DNA from: Streptosporangiaceae bacterium
GTDB taxonomy: Bacteria; Actinomycetota; Actinomycetes; Streptosporangiales; Streptosporangiaceae
DNA length: 10,434 bases
NCBI GenBank assembly: GCA_030040415.1
Contig: JASHTT010000344.1
Location: 1 to 10,434 of the forward strand
Direction: 5' to 3'
In this document: positions 6,559-10,434 of the stretch, piece after piece
Layout of the letters: the number at the start of each line of letters is the position of its first letter
Numbering within the stretch: position 1 is the stretch's first letter
The notes under the pieces: generated by a model
Seen by the model: only the letters and a program-made list of their open reading frames with translations
Told to the model about the DNA's origin: nothing
The model's database searches: none
Position numbers and translations under genes: made by a program

Positions 6559-8101
6559 CGCCGACGATGTGCCATACGTGCACCACGCGGAAGCCGTAGC
6601 GCCGCAGTATCTCCGGCGGCACGGCACGGCCGGCCGAGTGCGGCGTGAGTTGCACGTACCAGATCCCGCGTGCCGCCTTGACCCGGCGCTGGACGACCGT
6701 CAAAGGCGCCCACGTGCCGCCGAGCGTTCCTGACTGCGACGCGTTCTCGCCCAGTTCCACGTTGGCTAGCTGCCGCATGCCGTACGGGTAAGCCATCTCG
6801 ACGGGCTCGCTGATCGTCATGTACATGAGCGCGTCCCCGGGGCGCGCGTCGCGGGAGATGATCACATCGGCCCAGCGGATGTCCAGTCCGTGTCCGGCCG
6901 GCGTGCGCATCTGCAGCGTGAGCGGAATCGCGAGCACGGTCAGTATCACGAGCACCGCCGTGCCCGCGAGCCAGTCGAGCGCCGACAGCGCCACGCCAAT
7001 CAGCAGGGCAGCCGCCGGTGCGCAGAACATCACGTACCGGAAAACGAAGAGCGGCGTCACGGACGAGGCGACTATCAGGATCAGCGGCGGCAGGATCAGC
7101 CACGGAACGGCCAGCGTGAACACGTCGGCGGGGAATCGCGCGCGAAGCTGGGCCCGTCCGGCAAGGGCGGAAACCACGATCGCGCAGAGCAGAGCGACTC
7201 CGGCGACTTCTGCCATCGGCACCGATCCGGCCAGGTTGACGAGGCTCCTGACCGACACGTACCAGGGCGCCTTGGCCCACGCCATCGACAGGCCGCGCTG
7301 CTGCAGGCCGGCCAGTATCACCGGGGTGACCAGGCCTACAGCACACAGCACGGCGCCCAGCCAGGCCAGTGCTAGTCGCGTGCCCTTGCGGCCGCGCCGG
7401 ACCCACTGCACTACGACGGGGAACAGGTGCGGGACGGCTAGCAGCAGTCCGAACAGGTGAATGTACCCGAGCACGGCCAGGCAGGCCCCGTAACCGGTCA
7501 TCCAGCCGAGCAGCCGTGCTAACCCGGGCTGGTGATCTCCCTGATCAACGGCAGCGGCCGAGCTTTGCACCGCCCGCACTAGCAGGTAGCTGGCGACGGC
7601 CGCCAGTCCGGTCGCCAGGCCGTACGGCCGGGCTGTCTGGCCGTAGTACGTGACCTGCGGCCCGAGCGCGAACACCAGCCCGGCGAACAACCCGGCCCGG
7701 GCCGACACCAGCCGCGAGCCCAGCCCGCACACGGCAGCCGCCGCGACGGCCATTCCGACGGCGGATGGCAGCCGGGTTACCAGGCCGCTGGTCCCGAATG
7801 CGTGCACAAGTGGCCAGAGGACGACGTAATAGGCGCCGTGTACCGCGTCGATGCTGGACAGCATGCGGATCAGGTCGGGGAACGGCCGCTGCACCGCGGA
7901 CAGCGTCGCCGCCTCGTCCCGGCTATACGAAGGTGTCCCGATTCCCCATAGCATCATCGCAAGCGCGACGATTGCCGGAATCGGCCAGAACCCTCGCCGC
8001 CCAGCGCCAGCCGGCTCGCCGCTGGCAGCCGCCGTATCCGGCAGCGGCACGCTCGGCGCAGGCGCTACGGCTCCACCCGCGGTCCAGGCGTAAGCGCGCA
8101 T
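6515..8101 (-). CDS. Polytopic membrane glycosyltransferase, GT-C fold, GT39/ArnT-PMT-like
   Basis: 528 aa integral membrane protein. GT-C enzymes use polyprenyl-phosphate sugars and transfer the sugar on the outer face of the membrane. About ten hydrophobic segments (38-54, 112-128, 134-151, 160-177, 201-221, 243-265, 297-313, 328-346, 352-372, 378-396) are followed by a 130-residue soluble, presumably extracytoplasmic C-terminal domain. Family features: acidic pair in the first loop, SRDEAATLSAV (60-70), TYYGQTARPYGL (151-162), and FRYVMFCAPAAALL (354-367). The first 36 residues are Ala/Pro-rich and cytosolic. Its 3' end overlaps the ligase gene by 44 bp convergently. ATG 8101-8099 is preceded by GGAGG at a long 12-nt spacing inside a small hairpin. 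Acceptor and sugar cannot be told; it may be a mannosyltransferase-like protein of the cell envelope. Confidence 0.78.
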   Translation of the reverse strand: MRAYAWTAGGAVAPAPSVPLPDTAAASGEPAGAGRRGFWPIPAIVALAMMLWGIGTPSYSRDEAATLSAVQRPFPDLIRMLSSIDAVHGAYYVVLWPLVHAFGTSGLVTRLPSAVGMAVAAAAVCGLGSRLVSARAGLFAGLVFALGPQVTYYGQTARPYGLATGLAAVASYLLVRAVQSSAAAVDQGDHQPGLARLLGWMTGYGACLAVLGYIHLFGLLLAVPHLFPVVVQWVRRGRKGTRLALAWLGAVLCAVGLVTPVILAGLQQRGLSMAWAKAPWYVSVRSLVNLAGSVPMAEVAGVALLCAIVVSALAGRAQLRARFPADVFTLAVPWLILPPLILIVASSVTPLFVFRYVMFCAPAAALLIGVALSALDWLAGTAVLVILTVLAIPLTLQMRTPAGHGLDIRWADVIISRDARPGDALMYMTISEPVEMAYPYGMRQLANVELGENASQSGTLGGTWAPLTVVQRRVKAARGIWYVQLTPHSAGRAVPPEILRRYGFRVVHVWHIVGVRLTLYARLGHRRR

Positions 8102-8135
8102 GCCGGAAACGAACCTCCGGTCAACACCAGGCGGC

Positions 8136-8146
8136 TAGCGACGCTA
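8136..8146. promoter_or_regulatory. Small palindrome, possible operator
   Basis: TAGCGACGCTA is a perfect 5+1+5 palindrome 35 bp upstream of the glycosyltransferase start. It could be a repressor site, but short palindromes are frequent by chance in GC-rich DNA. Confidence 0.25.
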
Positions 8147-8278
8147 CGTCACTTCCGCGTTACTCCCCGTATGCGCACCAGAGGCTACACCCGATGCACG
8201 GGCGGATGGGCTCGTCTGACACCAAGACCACGCCGGCACCATTGGCCACGGCCAGGTCCGGCCGCTGACGACGCGTGG

Positions 8279-8305
8279 TTGACACATAGTGACGATGGGT
8301 AGCTA
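8279..8305 (+). promoter_or_regulatory. Candidate housekeeping promoter for cphB-cphA
   Basis: A perfect -35 TTGACA at 8279-8284 is followed after 15 bp by TAGCTA at 8300-8305, a weak -10. A transcript would begin around 8311-8312, which is the ATG of the longest cphB frame, so the mRNA would be leaderless, or would have a 33-nt leader if GTG 8345 is the true start. The -10 match is poor, so this is tentative. Confidence 0.35.
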
Positions 8306-8311
8306 GGCGTC

Positions 8312-9151
8312 ATGGACCGCCCCGGTCCGGGACGAGGCGAGGACGTGGACGAAGGCCCTGGTCGCCTGCTGATCATCGGTGGCGCGGAAGACAGGTGCTG
8401 TGGCGCCGGGATCCTGGACCGCTTCGTAAGCCTGTGCGGCGGCGAGCAGGCCAGGATCGTGCTGGTCACGACCGCCTCGGATGAGCCCGAGCAGGTACTC
8501 GCCGACTACGAGCGGGTGTTCAGGAAACTGGGCGTCGAGCGCATCTACGAACTGCGGATGCGGGGACGCGGGGACGCGGACGGCGATCACACCGCCGACC
8601 TGCTGGGCAGCGCCACGGGCGTCTTCTTCAGCGGCGGGGACCAGGCAAGGCTGCGCACCCTGGTCGGCTCCCGGACCAATGACATCCTGCGGGAACGCCT
8701 CGCCGACGGGCTGATCATCGCCGGCACCAGCGCGGGCGCCACGGCGATGGGCCGGACGATGATCCTCGGCGGCGACGGAGCCGAGGTCGCGGCGGCGACT
8801 GTCAGCACCGGACCTGGCCTCGGCCTGCTGCCCCGGGCACTTATCGACATGCACTTCGGCGAGCGGGACAGGCTGCCGCGCCTGCTCAGCGCCGTGGCCC
8901 AGGACCCTGACCACCTGGGCATCGGCCTGGACGAGAACACCGGGATCATCGTCGGGACCGACGGGTTTGAGGTAATCGGCATCGGCGTGACCACCGTCGT
9001 GGACGCCGAAGGCGCCACGGTCATGCATGCCGCCAGCGACTTCGACCCGATCACGCTGTTCGACGTGCGGCTGCACCTGCTGCCGGAAGGCTGCCTGTTC
9101 GACTTCGAGTCGCGGAGCGCGTCCATCGGGCCCGGGCACGACAGGTACTGA
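8312..9151 (+). CDS. cphB: Cyanophycinase (peptidase family S51)
   Basis: 279 aa, the usual cyanophycinase size. CphB is a cytosolic serine exopeptidase that cleaves the Asp-Arg polymer cyanophycin to beta-Asp-Arg dipeptides. Seen: GRLLIIGGAED (17-27), VLVTTASDEP (50-59), GVFFSGGDQARL (103-114), nucleophile elbow IIAGTSAGATAMG with Ser140 (135-147), IDMHFGERDRLPRLL (178-192, His181 as likely catalytic His), and GIGLDENTGIIV (203-214). These match the S51 cyanophycinase pattern rather than the related PepE dipeptidase. The gene for cyanophycin synthetase follows after 83 bp, the classic cphB-cphA order. ATG 8312 gives the longest frame but has no Shine-Dalgarno and would be leaderless; GTG 8345, with GAGG 7 nt upstream, begins just before the conserved core and is an alternative. 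Function call firm. Confidence 0.93.
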   Translation: MDRPGPGRGEDVDEGPGRLLIIGGAEDRCCGAGILDRFVSLCGGEQARIVLVTTASDEPEQVLADYERVFRKLGVERIYELRMRGRGDADGDHTADLLGSATGVFFSGGDQARLRTLVGSRTNDILRERLADGLIIAGTSAGATAMGRTMILGGDGAEVAAATVSTGPGLGLLPRALIDMHFGERDRLPRLLSAVAQDPDHLGIGLDENTGIIVGTDGFEVIGIGVTTVVDAEGATVMHAASDFDPITLFDVRLHLLPEGCLFDFESRSASIGPGHDRY

Positions 9152-9223
9152 GGACATGGCCTAGACCGCCAGGGCAGAGCCTTGTTGATGCGAGTAGCAC
9201 CGGATCTCCCGTTCCCATGTGAG

Positions 9224-9229
9224 AAGGAG
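9224..9229 (+). promoter_or_regulatory. Ribosome binding site of cphA
   Basis: AAGGAG ends 5 nt before GTG 9235. It is the strongest Shine-Dalgarno in the window and decides the GTG start, which begins right at the conserved N-terminal motif of the family. Confidence 0.8.
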
Positions 9230-9234
9230 CAAAC

Positions 9235-10434
9235 GTGCGGTTCATCGCCATCCGTCGGCTGAGCGGGCCAAACGTCTTCACCGCGAACCCGGTCAGCATC
9301 GCCAGGCTGGAGCTGGACGAGCTGACCGGAAGGCAGACAACCGACGCAGCCGGCTTCACGCCGCGGCTGACCGGGCTGCTGCCCGGGCTCGCCAGCCATC
9401 ATTGCGCGGCCGGCCGGCCCGGCGGGTTTATCGACGCCATGGCCCGTGGCACCTACTTCGGTCACGTCACCGAGCACGTTGCGCTCGAGCTGTCCGGGCT
9501 GGCCGGCCGCGACGTGCACCTGGGCAGGACCATGTGGGCCGGGGCCGACGGCCGGTACGACGTGATGATGGAGTGCCCGGCCGACGAGCCGCCGGACTCC
9601 GAGGTTCCGGCCGAACTGCTCCGGCTGGCGCTGCGCGTGGTGACCGAGCTGCTCGCGGGCCGCGAGCCGGATTACGCGGCTGACCTCGCGCGCATCGCCG
9701 GAACCGCGGAGCGTGAACGACTGGGCGTCAGCACGGCGGCGATCGCCGCCGCCGCCCGGCGGCGAGGTATCCCGGTCCGGCGGGTCGGCGGGCGGAGCCT
9801 GCTGCGGCTGGGCTACGGCTGCCACCGCCAGCTTGCTTGCGCGGGGCTTACCAGCCAGACCTCGGCCGTGGGCGTGGACATCGCGGCTGACAAGCAGCTC
9901 GCCAAGCAGCTGCTGGCGGCCGCCGGGATCCCGGTGCCGGCCGGCCGCGTGGTTCAGTCCGCGGAGCAGGCGGCCGCCGCGCTGACCGAGCTGTCCGTGC
10001 CCGTCGTCGTCAAGCCGCTGGGCGGCTGCCAGGGCACGAGCCTGACCATCGGCGTGCGCACGCCGTCCGAGGCGGCGGCCGCCTACGCCAAGGCGTCGGC
10101 GGCTGGCCAGGCTGTGCTGGTCGAGGAGTACGTCGCTGGCAACGATTACCGGGTACTGGTGATCGACGGCCAGGTCGCCGCGGCAGCAGAACTGCGGCCT
10201 GCCGCGGTCACCGGAGACGGCGCCCATACCGTCGGCCAGCTCATCGAGCTGGCGAACGCCGATCCGCGCCGCGGGAAGGGGCACACCAGGGAGCTGACCA
10301 GGATCAGCCTGGACGCGGACGCGCTCAGCCACCTGTCGTCGTTCGGCCTGGACGAGCACTCGGTACCAGCGAGCGGCCAGGTCGTGACGCTGCGCCGGAA
10401 CGCGAACTTGTCCACCGGCGGCACGAGCAGGGAC
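9235..10434 (+). CDS. cphA: Cyanophycin synthetase (N-domain and most of ATP-grasp domain; 3' end outside window)
   Basis: 400 codons open to the window edge; full CphA1 is about 870-900 aa. CphA polymerises aspartate and arginine, using ATP, into cyanophycin: the ATP-grasp domain adds Asp to the backbone and a C-terminal Mur-ligase-like domain (not in the window) adds Arg to the side chain. Seen: IAIRRLSGPNVFTANPV (4-20), ARGTYFGHVTEHVALELSGL (70-89), GYGCHRQ (193-199) with TSQTSAVGVDIAADKQLAK (206-224), VVVKPLGGCQGTSLTIGV (257-274), VEEYVAGNDYRVLVIDG (296-312) and VVTLRRNANLSTGGTSRD (383-400). The glycine-rich loop reads GGCQGTSL where CphA1 typically has DGNHGRGV, an unusual replacement of charged residues. 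GTG start with AAGGAG at 5 nt. It lies 83 bp after cphB and is probably co-transcribed with it. Confidence 0.92.
   Translation, partial: MRFIAIRRLSGPNVFTANPVSIARLELDELTGRQTTDAAGFTPRLTGLLPGLASHHCAAGRPGGFIDAMARGTYFGHVTEHVALELSGLAGRDVHLGRTMWAGADGRYDVMMECPADEPPDSEVPAELLRLALRVVTELLAGREPDYAADLARIAGTAERERLGVSTAAIAAAARRRGIPVRRVGGRSLLRLGYGCHRQLACAGLTSQTSAVGVDIAADKQLAKQLLAAAGIPVPAGRVVQSAEQAAAALTELSVPVVVKPLGGCQGTSLTIGVRTPSEAAAAYAKASAAGQAVLVEEYVAGNDYRVLVIDGQVAAAAELRPAAVTGDGAHTVGQLIELANADPRRGKGHTRELTRISLDADALSHLSSFGLDEHSVPASGQVVTLRRNANLSTGGTSRD

Larger units (their letters stand above)
8102..8311. promoter_or_regulatory. Divergent intergenic region between the glycosyltransferase and cphB
   Basis: 210 bp. 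Visible elements: an inverted repeat CCGGA-N8-TCCGG at 8103-8120 next to the glycosyltransferase start, an 11-bp palindrome TAGCGACGCTA at 8136-8146, and TTGACA at 8279-8284 reading towards cphB. I see no open frame with coding character and no RNA gene. Confidence 0.55.

Noticed and set aside
6303..7406. Open minus-strand frame of 367 codons overlapping the glycosyltransferase
   Set aside because: Arg-rich translation without hydrophobic segments; the other minus frame at 6515-8101 gives a coherent membrane glycosyltransferase.
8560..8585. Short GGGGACGC tandem repeat inside cphB
   Set aside because: Two copies only, in coding sequence, giving a variable surface-loop-like stretch (RGRGDADGD); likely chance in GC-rich DNA.
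8587..10359. Open minus-strand frame of 590 codons
   Set aside because: It is antisense to both cphB and cphA, whose motifs are unmistakable on the plus strand. High GC removes stop codons in the opposite frame.

Overview
This window reads as a chromosomal segment of a GC-rich actinobacterium. Third codon positions are almost all G or C, several genes start with GTG, and neighbouring genes overlap by 4 bp. A UvrD-family helicase with an HRDC domain lies divergent to a mycoredoxin-1-like glutaredoxin, an arrangement I recall from mycobacteria and other mycothiol-producing Actinobacteria. I cannot name the genus from the sequence.

Layout. (1) Minus strand, 1-2569: a UvrD2-type ATP-dependent helicase, followed with a GTGA overlap by the 5' part of a TesB acyl-CoA thioesterase that runs off the left edge. 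(2) A 212-bp divergent control region (2570-2781) with a SigR/SigH-like promoter candidate reading right. (3) Plus strand, 2782-3734: a mycoredoxin translationally coupled (ATGA) to an ANTAR-domain RNA-binding protein. (4) A 108-bp gap holding a 19-bp direct repeat. (5) Plus strand, 3843-6558: a DpgC-like cofactor-independent dioxygenase of the crotonase superfamily overlapping a PaaK-type aryl-CoA ligase by 23 bp. (6) Minus strand, 6515-8101: a polytopic GT-C (GT39-like) glycosyltransferase, convergent with and overlapping the ligase. (7) A 210-bp divergent region. (8) Plus strand, 8312 to the right edge: cyanophycinase (cphB) followed by the first 400 codons of cyanophycin synthetase (cphA), truncated by the window end.

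How the genes may work together. The mycoredoxin-ANTAR pair suggests a link between thiol redox stress and RNA-level regulation. The ligase-DpgC pair suggests a two-step route in which a free arylacetic acid is activated to its CoA thioester and then oxidised with O2 to an arylglyoxylate, without the polyketide genes that accompany dpgC in glycopeptide-antibiotic clusters. CphB and CphA form a nitrogen-storage module that makes and degrades the Asp-Arg polymer cyanophycin; this CphA has an unusual ATP-grasp glycine-rich loop. The best candidates for something undescribed are the ligase-DpgC pair and, second, the variant CphA and the mycoredoxin-ANTAR operon.
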